DNA of 64,000 bases, from positions 62,001 to 126,000 of the forward strand of contig NZ_RQXT01000011.1 in assembly GCF_003863365.1 (NCBI RefSeq), read 5' to 3'. Positions 36,664 to 45,268 of this stretch are shown piece after piece. The position numbers and the translations under genes are program-made. The notes beneath the pieces are model-generated. The model was given only the letters and a program-made list of their open reading frames with translations, ran no database searches and was not told where the DNA came from. The stretch comes from Mesorhizobium tamadayense. GTDB taxonomy: Bacteria > Pseudomonadota > Alphaproteobacteria > Rhizobiales > Rhizobiaceae. Within the stretch, counting starts at the first letter, position 1, and every line of letters starts with the position of its first letter.

Positions 36664-37357
36664 CGCCTGCCGGCACCGGTCCCCACTTGTTGTCGCCGCC
36701 CTGGGTCGGGATCAGCGCGAAGACCAGGGTGGCGAGCCCGCCGACATAGGGCAGGAAGCAGAGGATCGCGAGCCAGCCGGTCAGGCCAAGGTCGTGCAGC
36801 CGGCGCACGATGAGCGCGACCCACGGCAGGATCGTGAGCAGGACGTAAAGACCGAAAAGGCCGAACATGACGATCGGCTCGTCGCCACCGCCCTCGACAT
36901 CGCCTCGCGACAGGTCCACGGACAGCCCGACGCCGATGGCGACGACAAGGCCGATCGTCCAGAACAGGCAAAAGCCCCAGAACTCCTTGCGCCGGGCGCG
37001 CCCGGAGAAGTTGACGTAGTTCGTCGTCAGGCCGCGCCGGAAATAGCTCCACAGACCGGTGGATTCCGTTGTCCCGTTTTCGGCGTTGCGGCCGAAATGC
37101 GCCGGCGCCGCAGGCGCGCCACCCGCTAATGGAGTGGCGGCCGGGGCAGCACTTTCTGCCGGAGTGCTCATGCCCACGCGGACCGAAAAGACATTGCCGG
37201 CACGGTCGCCGTCCGGCTGGAATTCGACCTCGGCGCCCCTGACCAGCGCCATCTCGCGGCGCAGGTCCTCGCGCGCGAAGCTGTAGCGCTTGCCGTCGGC
37301 GCCGGTGATGAAACCGAAGCCTTGCTCCTGGTCGTAGTGAAGAACTTCGCCGCGCAT
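36653..37357 (-). CDS. Cold-shock domain fused to DUF805 membrane domain
   Basis: 234 residues in two parts. Residues 1-60 form a cold-shock OB-fold domain (GEVLHYDQEQGFGFITGADGKRYSFAREDLRRE, with the RNP1-like QGFGFI). An Ala/Pro linker follows. From about 105 on lies a DUF805 membrane domain: FSGRARRKEFWGFCLFW, four helices, and IVRRLHDLGLTGWLAIL. RNA or DNA binding at the membrane is a guess. ATG 37357 is weakly supported by AGGGCA upstream. Confidence 0.82.
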   Translation of the reverse strand: MRGEVLHYDQEQGFGFITGADGKRYSFAREDLRREMALVRGAEVEFQPDGDRAGNVFSVRVGMSTPAESAAPAATPLAGGAPAAPAHFGRNAENGTTESTGLWSYFRRGLTTNYVNFSGRARRKEFWGFCLFWTIGLVVAIGVGLSVDLSRGDVEGGGDEPIVMFGLFGLYVLLTILPWVALIVRRLHDLGLTGWLAILCFLPYVGGLATLVFALIPTQGGDNKWGPVPAGVRF

Positions 37358-37819
37358 TGCCCTGTCCCCCGTTGCCGCGCATGCCCAGACTGTTCAAAGT
37401 TGCGGCGAACCACAAGAGGGATGCGGAAATTCAGCGACCGTGCATCGCGGGGCGCAGCAGTCCAGAACCGAGCGCCCTCCGTCGAGTTCCTTCACACCCC
37501 CCTCTGGCCTGCCGGACATCTCCCCGCAAGGAGGGAGATTGGATGTCGCGAATGCTTTCGCCAATCTCCGACGTTGAAGAAGAGGCGCCGAGACGGAAGC
37601 TGCCGATCTCCCCCTTGCGGGGGGAGATGGCCGGCAGGCCAGAGGGGGGTGCTGTCCCTCCAGCGTTCCGAAGATCCCGCACCGCTCCTGCTTCGCCCTG
37701 GGATTTACGAAGGGAGGGATGTCTCCGCTAATCTCGAAGGTTTGCGATTTGCCACGGAGGAAATTGCGACGCTCGCTGTGGATCGACTTCCAACCTGGCA
37801 GGGTCACCATGTCGAGGGA
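37358..37819. other. Gene-poor interval with repeat B copy 5
   Basis: Contains repeat B copy 5 at 37494-37650. Left and right of it are about 135 and 170 bases in which I see no gene or clear signal. Confidence 0.6.
37494..37650. repeat. Intergenic repeat family B, copy 5
   Basis: Both arms present, middle GAATGCTTTCGCCAATCTCC-GACGTTG. The left arm inner stem has a one-base difference (CCCCGCAAGGAGGGAG). Confidence 0.8.
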
Positions 37820-39661
37820 CTAGCCCGCCCGCCTTTTCGCCTTCTTTTGCTTTGCCGGTCCGGCCTTGTCGAATTTCGGCTTACCCGGTTTCCCGGCCCA
37901 GGGCTTTGCCTCGAATGCCTTGGCGGGGCGCTGCTCGGCCGATGGCGACGCGTGCTTGTCGAATTTGGGCGCATTCTGCTTGCCGCGATGCGGCTTCTTC
38001 TGCGGCTTGGGCGGCTGATAACCGGCGCGCGACAGGTCCGGCGTGCCATCCAGCCGCTTCACGGCGATGCTACCCTGCAATTTGCGATCGGGGCCGATCG
38101 CGGCGAGGAAGCGGTCGGCCCAGTCGGCGGCGATCTGAACGAAGGTCTCCTCCGGCTGCATCTTGATGGCGCCGATCTCGCGCTTGCTGAGGCCACCGGT
38201 GCGGCACAGCATCGGGATCAGCCAGCGCGGCTCGGCATTCTGACGGCGACCGACCGACAGCGAAAACCAGACGCTGTCGCCGAAAGCGTCGCGGCGGGCG
38301 GGCGCCTCGTCCCGGCGCGCAAACTTCTCGCCCGACGGCGTGAAAGGCGTCACCTCCACGAGCTCCTCGGGCGCCGAGCGGCTCGAGCGGCAGAGCCGCA
38401 CGAAGGCGGCGGCCACCTGCCCGGCGCCGTGCTTCTCCAGAAGCGCGTCGATGAAGCCGCGCTCCTCCTCGCGCACCGGGTCGTCGAAGGCAGGGTCGGC
38501 GAGAATGCGCTCCTCGTCGCGCCTGAGCACCTCGTCGGCCGATGGCGGGCTCGCCCAGGTCGCGGTCAGCTTGGCGCTTTGCAGCAGCCGTTCGGCGCGC
38601 CGGCGGGCATTGTTCGGCACGATCAGCGCGCTGACGCCCTTGCGCCCGGCGCGCCCGGTCCGCCCGCTGCGATGCAGCAGCGTCTCCGGGTTGGTCGGCA
38701 GGTCGGCATGGACCACTAGGTCCAGGTTGGGCAGGTCGATGCCGCGCGCCGCGACGTCCGTTGCGATGCAGACCCTGGCGCGGCCGTCGCGCATCGCCTG
38801 CAACGCATGGCTGCGCTCGTTCTGGCTGAGCTCGCCGGACAGCGCCACAACGGAAAAGTTGCGGTTGTTGAAGCGTGCCGTCAGATGATTGACGGCCGCG
38901 CGCGTGTTGCAGAACACCAGCGCGTTCTTGGCTTCGTAGTAGCGCAGCACGTTGATGATGGCGTTCTCGCGGTCGGCCTGGGCAACGCTCAGCGCCCGGT
39001 ATTCGATGTCGAGATGCTGCTTCTCCTCGCCGGCGGCCGAGATGCGCACGGCATCGCGCTGATAGCCTTTCGCCAGCGCGGCGATGGAGCGCGGCACGGT
39101 GGCGGAAAACATCAGCGTGCGCCGCTCGGTGGGCGCGGCGTCGAGGATGAATTCGAGATCCTCGCGGAAGCCGAGATCGAGCATCTCGTCGGCTTCGTCC
39201 AGCACCACGGCCCTAAGCGCCGACATGTCGAGCGATTGCCGCGTGATGTGGTCGCGCAGCCGGCCCGGCGTGCCGACGACGATGTGGGCGCCGCGCTCCA
39301 GCGCGCGCCTCTCACTGCGCATGTCCATGCCGCCGACGCAGGACGCCACACTCGCGCCGGTGAGCTCGTAGAGCCATTCCAGCTCGCGCCTGACTTGCAG
39401 CGCCAGCTCGCGCGTCGGCGCCACGGCCAGCGCCAGCGGTGCCGCGGCATCGGCAAAGCGCTCCGCGCCGCCAAGCAGCGTCGGCGCCATGGCGAGACCG
39501 AAGGCGACGGTCTTGCCGGAGCCGGTCTGGGCCGAAACCAGCGCATCGGCCTGGCCGAGCTCCGGGGCGAGAACGGCCTTTTGTACCGACGTCAGCTCGG
39601 CATAGCCGCGTTTTTCCAGCGCTTGCGCGAGCGCGGGAACGATCGTTTCGGAACTGGACAT
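37820..39661 (-). CDS. DEAD-box RNA helicase with DbpA-like C-terminal domain
   Basis: 613-residue ATP-dependent RNA helicase. Motifs in order: Q motif (TSVQKAVLAPEL), I AQTGSGKT (44-51), Ia PTRELALQ, II DEAD (155-158), III SAT, and VI HRSGRTGRAG. A DbpA-type RNA-binding domain follows (SKREIGAIKMQPEETFVQIAADWADRFLAAI), then a Lys/Pro-rich basic tail. Likely role is ribosome assembly or cold response. ATG 39661 starts the domain; an 85-residue upstream extension is not conserved-looking. Confidence 0.9.
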   Translation of the reverse strand: MSSSETIVPALAQALEKRGYAELTSVQKAVLAPELGQADALVSAQTGSGKTVAFGLAMAPTLLGGAERFADAAAPLALAVAPTRELALQVRRELEWLYELTGASVASCVGGMDMRSERRALERGAHIVVGTPGRLRDHITRQSLDMSALRAVVLDEADEMLDLGFREDLEFILDAAPTERRTLMFSATVPRSIAALAKGYQRDAVRISAAGEEKQHLDIEYRALSVAQADRENAIINVLRYYEAKNALVFCNTRAAVNHLTARFNNRNFSVVALSGELSQNERSHALQAMRDGRARVCIATDVAARGIDLPNLDLVVHADLPTNPETLLHRSGRTGRAGRKGVSALIVPNNARRRAERLLQSAKLTATWASPPSADEVLRRDEERILADPAFDDPVREEERGFIDALLEKHGAGQVAAAFVRLCRSSRSAPEELVEVTPFTPSGEKFARRDEAPARRDAFGDSVWFSLSVGRRQNAEPRWLIPMLCRTGGLSKREIGAIKMQPEETFVQIAADWADRFLAAIGPDRKLQGSIAVKRLDGTPDLSRAGYQPPKPQKKPHRGKQNAPKFDKHASPSAEQRPAKAFEAKPWAGKPGKPKFDKAGPAKQKKAKRRAG

Positions 39662-40127
39662 CTCACTCTTTCGGAGTTCGGAGCTTGCCTGTCGGGCAGC
39701 CAATGCCCGGCTGACGCCACGCCAGCCAGACGATATTGGGCGTTCGTACTTCTTGCGGCCGCCCTTGTACAGGGCAGGCGCCACTGCCTTCCCTTCTCCC
39801 CTCACATGAAAAGGGAGAGCAGCGCCTCGCAATTGACTCTTTGCGCAAAGCGCGTAAAAGCCGGCACCGAACGGGATCGTCTTCGATGCGTGGCCTTCTG
39901 ATGGCTCTTCTTGCATTCGATGCCCCCAGCCACGATGCAGCGTATCGGGCCGGGCGCTTCGGCGCGTCCCCTCGTTCCAGCAAAACTACGGCCAAAAAAA
40001 CCACCACCAAAACGGTGTGATTCCCTTGGCCTAACCACCCTCTCCCGGGTTCGGCCCGGGGGACGGAACCCGCATGAGGCCGGCGGGTTTGCTCCAACAA
40101 CCAAGCGGAGAGGGACAGGAGATTTCA
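39662..40127. other. Gene-poor interval and asd leader
   Basis: No gene is well supported. A frame at 39736-40020 ends in a Thr/Lys-rich tail, with an internal ATG that could give 44 codons, but it lacks a known domain. Just before asd, two short hairpins occur at 40044-40060 (CCCGGG stems) and 40067-40089 (AACCCGC/GCGGGTT). Confidence 0.5.
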
Positions 40128-41162
40128 ATGAGTTTCAAGGTTGCGGTAGTCGGCGCCACGGGCAATGTGGGCCGCGAAATGCTCAACATTCTGGACGAGC
40201 GCGGCTTCCCGGTGAGCGAGGTCGTGGCGCTGGCCTCGCGGCGCAGCCAGGGCACCGAAGTGTCCTTCGGCGATCGCACGCTGAAGGTCAGGTCGCTCGA
40301 CCAGTATGATTTTTCCGATACCGACATCTGCGTCATGTCGGCCGGCGGCAATGTCTCCAAGGAATGGTCGCCCAGGATCGGCAAGCAGGGCTGCGTCGTC
40401 ATCGATAATTCCTCGGCCTTCCGCTACGACCAGGATGTGCCGCTGATCGTGCCGGAAGTGAACCCGGATGCTATTTCCCTTTTCACGCGCAAGAACATCA
40501 TCGCCAACCCGAACTGCTCGACGGCGCAGCTCGTCGTGGCGCTGAAGCCGCTGCACGATGTCGCCACCATCAAGCGTGTCGTCGTCGCCACCTACCAGTC
40601 GGTCTCCGGCGCCGGCAAGGAAGGCATGGACGAGCTGTTCACGCAGACCCGCGCGGTCTTCGTCGCCGACCAGGTCGACGTCAAGAAGTTCACCAAGCGC
40701 ATTGCCTTCAACGTCATCCCGCATATCGACGTCTTCCTCGACGACGGCTTCACCAAGGAAGAGTGGAAGATGGTGGCCGAGACCAAGAAGATGCTCGACC
40801 CCAAGATCAAGCTGACGGCGACCTGCGTGCGTGTGCCGGTGTTCATCGGCCATTCGGAGGCGGTCAACATCGAGTTCGAGAAGCCGATCACCGCCGACGA
40901 GGCGCGCGAGATCCTGCGCGAGGCGCCGGGCTGCCAGGTCTTGGACAAGCGCGAGGACGGCGGCTACATCACGCCGCTCGAGTCGGCCGGCGAGGACGCC
41001 ACTTTCATCTCGCGCATCCGCGAGGATTCGACCATCGACAACGGCCTGTCGATGTGGGTCGTCTCCGACAATCTGCGCAAGGGCGCGGCCCTCAACGCCG
41101 TCCAGATCGCCGAGCTTCTGGTCGAGCGTGGGCTGATCCAGCCGAAGAAGAAGGCGGCTTGA
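40128..41162 (+). CDS. asd: Aspartate-semialdehyde dehydrogenase
   Basis: Reduces aspartyl phosphate to aspartate semialdehyde for lysine, threonine and methionine synthesis and for the cell-wall precursor diaminopimelate. The 344-residue protein has the NADP-binding FKVAVVGATGNVGREML, catalytic Cys130 in ANPNCSTAQLV, and the substrate region TCVRVPVFIGHSEAVNIEF. ATG 40128 is preceded by AGGAG seven bases upstream; the frame starts earlier at 40074 without support. Confidence 0.96.
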   Translation: MSFKVAVVGATGNVGREMLNILDERGFPVSEVVALASRRSQGTEVSFGDRTLKVRSLDQYDFSDTDICVMSAGGNVSKEWSPRIGKQGCVVIDNSSAFRYDQDVPLIVPEVNPDAISLFTRKNIIANPNCSTAQLVVALKPLHDVATIKRVVVATYQSVSGAGKEGMDELFTQTRAVFVADQVDVKKFTKRIAFNVIPHIDVFLDDGFTKEEWKMVAETKKMLDPKIKLTATCVRVPVFIGHSEAVNIEFEKPITADEAREILREAPGCQVLDKREDGGYITPLESAGEDATFISRIREDSTIDNGLSMWVVSDNLRKGAALNAVQIAELLVERGLIQPKKKAA

Positions 41163-41264
41163 TACTCGCTCACGGCCGCACCGCCGCTGACGCGGCTGGC
41201 CCTCCGCGGGGGCGCCAGACGACCGGCGGCCCGCGGTCGCGGGCTCGGCCTTCGGCCGGGTAGG

Positions 41265-41322
41265 CTCTTCTCCCCGTTCGCGGGGAGAAGGTCCCGGCAG
41301 GGGGGGATGAGGGGCAGCGCCG
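41265..41322. repeat. Partial repeat of family C
   Basis: CTTCTCCCCGTTCGCGGGGAG is a hairpin, followed by CCCGGCAG and GATGAGGGGCAGCGCCGG, matching only the right half of family C. Confidence 0.6.
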
Positions 41323-41327
41323 GCATT

Positions 41328-41741
41328 TCAAGTAAGTGACCCGCTCTCCTCCGCCAACTCCGCCAGTATCGCCATCGCCTCTTCGGCCCGCTCCGCCGGC
41401 ACGAATAGGTGATCGTGGTAGAAGGCCGAGACCGGATTGACGCCCATGCGGGCCGCGGCCAGCCGCGTCGTGATCGCAGCCAGAAAGCCGACTGCCTCCA
41501 GCGATGAGTGGATGTCGAGCGTGATCATCCGGCAGCGGAACGTGCCGGGCAGGCCTGCTGTCTTCGCTTGGTCTTCCGCCACGATCAGTGTCAGGCCTTC
41601 CCGCTCGCGAAAGCTCATGACCGGATCGAAACCGTCCGGCATAGCCACGCCCGGTGCCAGCGTCGCGAAAACATAGATGCCGGGCAGCAGTTGCGGCGTC
41701 ATAGACGCCAGCAATTTCCTGAGATCGGTTTCGCCGGTCAT
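41328..41741 (-). CDS. ACT-like domain protein
   Basis: 137 residues: GETDLRKLLASMTPQLLPGIYVFATL, FREREGLTLIVAEDQAK and LDIHSSLEAVGFLAAITTRLAAARMGVNPVSAFYHDHLFVPAERAEEAMAIL fit the two-part ACT-type proteins with an N-terminal DUF2241-like part. Such proteins may sense amino acids; ligand unknown. ATG 41741 starts the domain; the frame runs on to 41819. It is convergent with asd, which may hint at amino-acid regulation, but there is no direct evidence. Confidence 0.75.
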   Translation of the reverse strand: MTGETDLRKLLASMTPQLLPGIYVFATLAPGVAMPDGFDPVMSFREREGLTLIVAEDQAKTAGLPGTFRCRMITLDIHSSLEAVGFLAAITTRLAAARMGVNPVSAFYHDHLFVPAERAEEAMAILAELAEESGSLT

Positions 41742-41965
41742 GGTCTTCTCGCTCTCAAAGCTGCGGCAATTGCCACGCCCTGTCATTAGGCCGGCTGGCA
41801 TCGCGCCGGAAGCCCCCACCCCGACGACATGGCGATGTCGTTAGTTGTCGACTCTACCGGCAAGCGTTCCAGCATGGCGATCCTGCTTGCGGGCCGAATG
41901 AGCGCTGCCGGCGGATTCGATCCTTGGATCACGCCGCTTGACTCAGTCGTCGGCGCCTCGTATAG

Positions 41966-41993
41966 AACCAAAAGGTTACATAACTAATTGGTT
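41966..41993. promoter_or_regulatory. ArsR operator-like site, module 2
   Basis: AACC-AAAA-GGTT (41966-41977), and a further TTGGTT at 41988-41993 pairs with AACCAA at 41966-41971. The core AACC-N4-GGTT equals that of the site at 31892-31911. It ends seven bases before the ArsR start codon at 42000. Confidence 0.55.
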
Positions 41994-41999
41994 TAATAG

Positions 42000-42347
42000 A
42001 TGACGACCGATAGCCTCAGCCTGACCCTCGCGGCGCTTGCCGACCCAACGCGGCGTGCCATCCTGGCGCGATTGTCGCGCGGCGAGGCCTCGGTGACGGA
42101 ACTGGCCGAGCCGTTTGCCATGAGCTTTCCAGCGGTGTCGAAGCATCTCAAGGTGCTCGAGCGCGCCGGCCTGGTAGCGCGTGGCCGCGACGCGCAGTTT
42201 CGACCGCGCCGCCTGCAGCCGGAGCCATTGCGTGAGATCGACGCGTGGTTGGAGTCGTATCGGGCGCTGTGGGACGGCCGCTTCGACCGGCTTGGAACCT
42301 ATCTGCAAGCCTTGCAGGCAGGTGATCCGGGCGGAGATCGAAACTGA
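42000..42347 (+). CDS. ArsR-family regulator of the second SRPBCC module
   Basis: 115-residue winged-helix repressor: LALAALADPTRRAILARLSRGEASVTELAEPFAMSFPAVSKHLKVLERAGLVARGRDAQFRPRRLQPEPL is typical of the ArsR proteins that precede AHSA1 genes. There is no metal-binding cysteine motif. The operator-like site upstream shares its core with that of the first module. The next gene starts 56 bases on. Confidence 0.92.
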   Translation: MTTDSLSLTLAALADPTRRAILARLSRGEASVTELAEPFAMSFPAVSKHLKVLERAGLVARGRDAQFRPRRLQPEPLREIDAWLESYRALWDGRFDRLGTYLQALQAGDPGGDRN

Positions 42348-42403
42348 AGCCGGCTAACCATCATGCCGCCGCGCGCGGCAAGGCAATGGAGAGAGAGGGG
42401 AAA

Positions 42404-42895
42404 ATGACAGATCAGACCATCGACATACCATCCGACGACCCGGTGATCGTCATCACCCGGACCTTTGATGCGCCCCGCGCGCTGATGTTCAAGCTGTTCA
42501 CAGATCCATACCATCTGGTGCGGTTCTGGGGACCGGAAGGGTCGAGCTATCCGGTCTGCGAAATGGATGTGCGGCCTGGCGGGCAGTGGCGTCTGACCAT
42601 GCGCTTTGCCGACGGCAGCGAGTATCCGACCAATAGCGTCTATCTGGAGATCGCTCCGCCGGAGCGGATCGTCTATCGCGACGCGCCGCTCGACCGCAGC
42701 CAATGGCAGGATACCCTGCCGCCGCCGAACATGGTCACGACCATCCTGTTCGAGGATGCCGGCGGCAAGACGCGTATCGTCGCCAACATCCGCGCCAACT
42801 CGGTCGCCGCCCGCGACATGGCGGTGAAGATGGGCTTCGGCCAGATGGTCATGGCGAGCTACGCGCGGCTGGATGCCTATCTCAGAACGCTTTGA
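42404..42895 (+). CDS. SRPBCC/AHSA1-domain protein
   Basis: 163-residue protein of the START-like fold with VIVITRTFDAPRALMFKLFTDPYHLVRFWGPEG, MDVRPGGQWRLTMRFADGSEYP and a C-terminal MGFGQMVMASYARLDAYLRTL helix. GAGAGGGG precedes ATG 42404. It is in one transcription unit with the ArsR gene and probably with the DoxX-like gene after it. Ligand unknown. Confidence 0.9.
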   Translation: MTDQTIDIPSDDPVIVITRTFDAPRALMFKLFTDPYHLVRFWGPEGSSYPVCEMDVRPGGQWRLTMRFADGSEYPTNSVYLEIAPPERIVYRDAPLDRSQWQDTLPPPNMVTTILFEDAGGKTRIVANIRANSVAARDMAVKMGFGQMVMASYARLDAYLRTL

Positions 42896-43042
42896 GCGAG
42901 AGCGCCGTTTGGCGCGGCGGGGCTGAACCGCGCGCCTCGGTAAAAAGGATTCCGGAACGTGTCGGACCGTCGACTCGTGCCGCGTCCTTGGTTCGAGCCT
43001 GAAAGACGGCCAGCGTTCGATAATTGTCAGGAGGAAACGTCA

Positions 43043-43453
43043 ATGAGCATTTCTCAAACATCGTCCGTCTCGCCGGGCGCCCTGTGGACCGGTCGTGTGC
43101 TCAGCGCCATCATCGTGCTGTTCATGATCTTCGACGGTGCCATCAAATTGCCGCCGCTCGACATCGTCACCCAGACGATGGTGCCGCTCGGCTGGCCGGC
43201 GGATCCCAATGTCGCGCGCATGCTCGGCATTATCGGGCTGATTTCGACGGCACTCTACGCGCTGCCGCGCACCTCGGTTCTCGGCGCCATCCTGCTCACC
43301 GCCTATATGGGCGGCGCCATCGCCACAAAGGTGCGGGTAGATAGCCCGCTCTTCTCGCATACGCTGTTCGGCGTCTATCTCGGTATTATCCTGTGGGGCG
43401 GGCTCTATCTGCGCGATGCCAGAGTGCGTGCACTGATCCCGTTCAGCCGCTAA
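43043..43453 (+). CDS. DoxX-like membrane protein
   Basis: 136-residue integral membrane protein with four predicted helices, including LWTGRVLSAIIVLFMIFDGAIK and VLGAILLTAYMGGAIATKVR, the latter being the conserved DoxX-like pattern. AGGAGG nine bases before ATG 43043 is a strong ribosome site. It lies between two SRPBCC genes of the module; a redox role is known for some relatives, but not established here. Confidence 0.82.
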   Translation: MSISQTSSVSPGALWTGRVLSAIIVLFMIFDGAIKLPPLDIVTQTMVPLGWPADPNVARMLGIIGLISTALYALPRTSVLGAILLTAYMGGAIATKVRVDSPLFSHTLFGVYLGIILWGGLYLRDARVRALIPFSR

Positions 43454-43468
43454 GCGTGGGGGACAAAG

Positions 43469-44008
43469 ATGCTTGCCACCATCCTCATCGTCCTCCTCGT
43501 CGTCGTCGCCGCGGCCCTTATCTTTGCCGCGACCCGGCCGAACGATTTCGTCGTCAGCCGTTCCGCCAGCATCAGGGCGCCGGCCGAGGCGATCTTCCCG
43601 CTGATCGATGACTTCAAGCATTGGCCGAGCTGGTCGCCCTTCGAAAAGCTCGACTCAAACATGAAACGCACGCTCTCCGGCGCCGAGAGCGGCAAGGGCG
43701 CGGCCTATGCCTGGGAGGGCAACAGCAAGGCCGGAAAGGGCCGCATGGAGATCATCAATTCGGTGCCGTCGTCGCTGGTCTCGCTGAGGCTCGATTTCGA
43801 AAAGCCGTTGCGGGCCAACAACACCGTCGACTTCACTTTGACGCCGTCGCGCGACGGCACCACTGTCACCTGGGCGATGCGGGGCAGACGGCCGTTCATC
43901 GTCAAGCTGATGGGCCTGTTCATGAATTTCGACAGCCTCATCGGCAAGGACTTCGAGGCCGGCCTGGCCAATTTGAGACGCGCAGCCGAGAAACAAGAAA
44001 ATTCCTGA
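43469..44008 (+). CDS. SRPBCC-family (polyketide-cyclase-like) protein
   Basis: 179 residues: one N-terminal membrane helix (MLATILIVLLVVVAAALIFA) anchoring a START-like domain with SRSASIRAPAEAIFPLIDDFKHWPSWSPFEKLD and TVTWAMRGRRPFIVKLMGLFMNF. It follows the DoxX-like gene by 15 bases, so ArsR, AHSA1, DoxX-like and this gene form one group of membrane and ligand-binding proteins. Function unknown. Confidence 0.86.
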   Translation: MLATILIVLLVVVAAALIFAATRPNDFVVSRSASIRAPAEAIFPLIDDFKHWPSWSPFEKLDSNMKRTLSGAESGKGAAYAWEGNSKAGKGRMEIINSVPSSLVSLRLDFEKPLRANNTVDFTLTPSRDGTTVTWAMRGRRPFIVKLMGLFMNFDSLIGKDFEAGLANLRRAAEKQENS

Positions 44009-44154
44009 CGCGAAGGCCGTCGCCTCCCTAGGGGGTTCCACTGAGCCGCTTCAGGCCCACCCCAGAACCGCGGCCCATCGTTGGCGGATCAATTCGCGCG
44101 TTCGTGCGTTATCGACCCAGGCGTGTGGAGGCGTTCCCTTCCGGGAGGAGACAG

Positions 44155-44418
44155 ATGACAAAGATGATGGTTCTGGCGGCCGTGCTGGTGGCGCTAAGCG
44201 CATGCTCGCAGACAGAAAAAGGGGCGGCGATCGGTGGCTTGGGCGGCGCGGCCGTCGGCGCTGCCGTTGCCAACAATCCGACCGAGGGGGCCGTCGTCGG
44301 CGGCGCTGTCGGCGCCATAGCAGGCGCGCTGATCGGCCACGCCAGCGAAAGCGGCCAGTGCCGCTATCGCGACCGCTATGGGCGCGTCTACATCGCGCGC
44401 TGCCCGGCAGGCTATTGA
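44155..44418 (+). CDS. Small glycine-zipper lipoprotein
   Basis: 87-residue protein with a lipobox (LVALSAC, Cys17) and a glycine-zipper segment GGLGGAAVGAAVANNPTEG plus GGAVGAIAGALIG, a pattern of outer-membrane small lipoproteins of the OmpA/Slt-associated kind. The short C-tail has two cysteines (QCRYRDRYG and ARCPAGY). GGGAGGAGAC precedes ATG 44155. The terminator at 44437 ends it. Confidence 0.85.
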   Translation: MTKMMVLAAVLVALSACSQTEKGAAIGGLGGAAVGAAVANNPTEGAVVGGAVGAIAGALIGHASESGQCRYRDRYGRVYIARCPAGY

Positions 44419-44436
44419 GGCATCCAACCAAAGGAA

Positions 44437-44463
44437 AAACGGCGGGCAAGGGGCCCGCCGTTT
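44437..44463. terminator. Bidirectional terminator between lipoprotein gene and rpsP
   Basis: AAACGGCGGGC (44437-44447) pairs with GCCCGCCGTTT (44453-44463) around AAGGG. A and T tails on both sides allow it to serve both convergent transcripts. Confidence 0.75.
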
Positions 44464-44486
44464 CCGTAAGTGAAAAAAGGCCGAGA

Positions 44487-44888
44487 TTACTCGGCGGTGG
44501 CGGCTTCCGCCTCGGTCGGCGCGGCGGACGCCGCGGCCACGGCAGCGGCGGCGTCTTCCTGGGCTTTCTTCAGCAGGGCGGCGCGCTCCTGCGCCTTCTT
44601 GCCGGGCTCGGCCTTCTTCGGGTTGGAGCGGGCCGGACGCGTGGCGATGCCGGCCTCGTCGAGGAAGCGCAGCACGCGGTCGGTCGGCTGGGCGCCATGC
44701 GAGAGCCAATGCTTGACGCGGTCGGCATCGACCTTGACGCGCTCGCCGTCCTTCGGCAGCAGCGGGTTCCACGAGCCGAGCGACTCGATGAAACGGCCGT
44801 CGCGCGGCGAACGGGCGTCGGCGACGACGACGTGGTAGTAAGGACGCTTCTTCGAGCCCGCGCGGGCCAGTCTGATCTTCAGTGCCAT
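44487..44888 (-). CDS. rpsP: 30S ribosomal protein S16
   Basis: 133 residues: [43 protein letters not shown] is the conserved S16 core; the Ala/Glu/Lys-rich C-terminal extension is common in alphaproteobacteria. AGGAG precedes ATG 44888. It is last in the leftward group ffh-chorismate mutase-rpsP. The rimM-trmD-rplS genes that usually follow rpsP are absent here. Confidence 0.97.
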   Translation of the reverse strand: MALKIRLARAGSKKRPYYHVVVADARSPRDGRFIESLGSWNPLLPKDGERVKVDADRVKHWLSHGAQPTDRVLRFLDEAGIATRPARSNPKKAEPGKKAQERAALLKKAQEDAAAAVAAASAAPTEAEAATAE

Positions 44889-44934
44889 TTTTTTCTCCTA
44901 AAGCTCTGAGTTCGTTAATCGGGGCGGTTGGCCT

Positions 44935-45261
44935 TCAACCGGTTTTCGTCACGCCGTTGTCAGCGGCGATCTGTTCGTGGTGGCGGATTACTTCGCGGAC
45001 GACGAAGTTCAGGAATTTCTCCGCGAAATCCGGATCCAGATTTGCATCCTTCGCCAGCTGGCGAAGACGGGCGATCTGCTGCTGCTCGCGCGCCGGATCG
45101 GCCGGCGGCAGGCCATGCTCGGCCTTCAGCACACCGACCGCCTTGGTGCAGCGGAAGCGCTCGGCCAGCATATGGATAAGGGCGGCGTCGATGTTGTCGA
45201 TCGAAGCGCGGTAGCCCGCCAGGATGGCGCGTGCGTCGGCCATGTCCTTATCCTCGTTCAT
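44935..45261 (-). CDS. Chorismate mutase, AroQ type
   Basis: 108-residue all-helical enzyme that turns chorismate into prephenate for phenylalanine and tyrosine synthesis. It has ARAILAGYRASIDNIDAALIHMLAERFRCTKAVGVLKAEHGLPPADPAREQQQI and the C-terminal FLNFVVREVIRHHEQI of AroQ monofunctional mutases. Start ATG 45261 is seven bases after the ffh stop, and its stop lies 46 bases before rpsP, so it sits in a ribosomal/secretory operon. A later Met start is possible. Confidence 0.9.
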   Translation of the reverse strand: MNEDKDMADARAILAGYRASIDNIDAALIHMLAERFRCTKAVGVLKAEHGLPPADPAREQQQIARLRQLAKDANLDPDFAEKFLNFVVREVIRHHEQIAADNGVTKTG

Positions 45262-45268
45262 GGCGCCC

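Noticed and set aside
39736..40020. Frame of 94 aa ending in a Thr/Lys-rich tail upstream of asd
   Set aside because: No ribosome site or known domain; the region contains simple-sequence runs, so chance is likely.
40021..40127. Lysine riboswitch before asd
   Set aside because: The region is far too short and lacks the five-helix layout; only two simple hairpins are visible.
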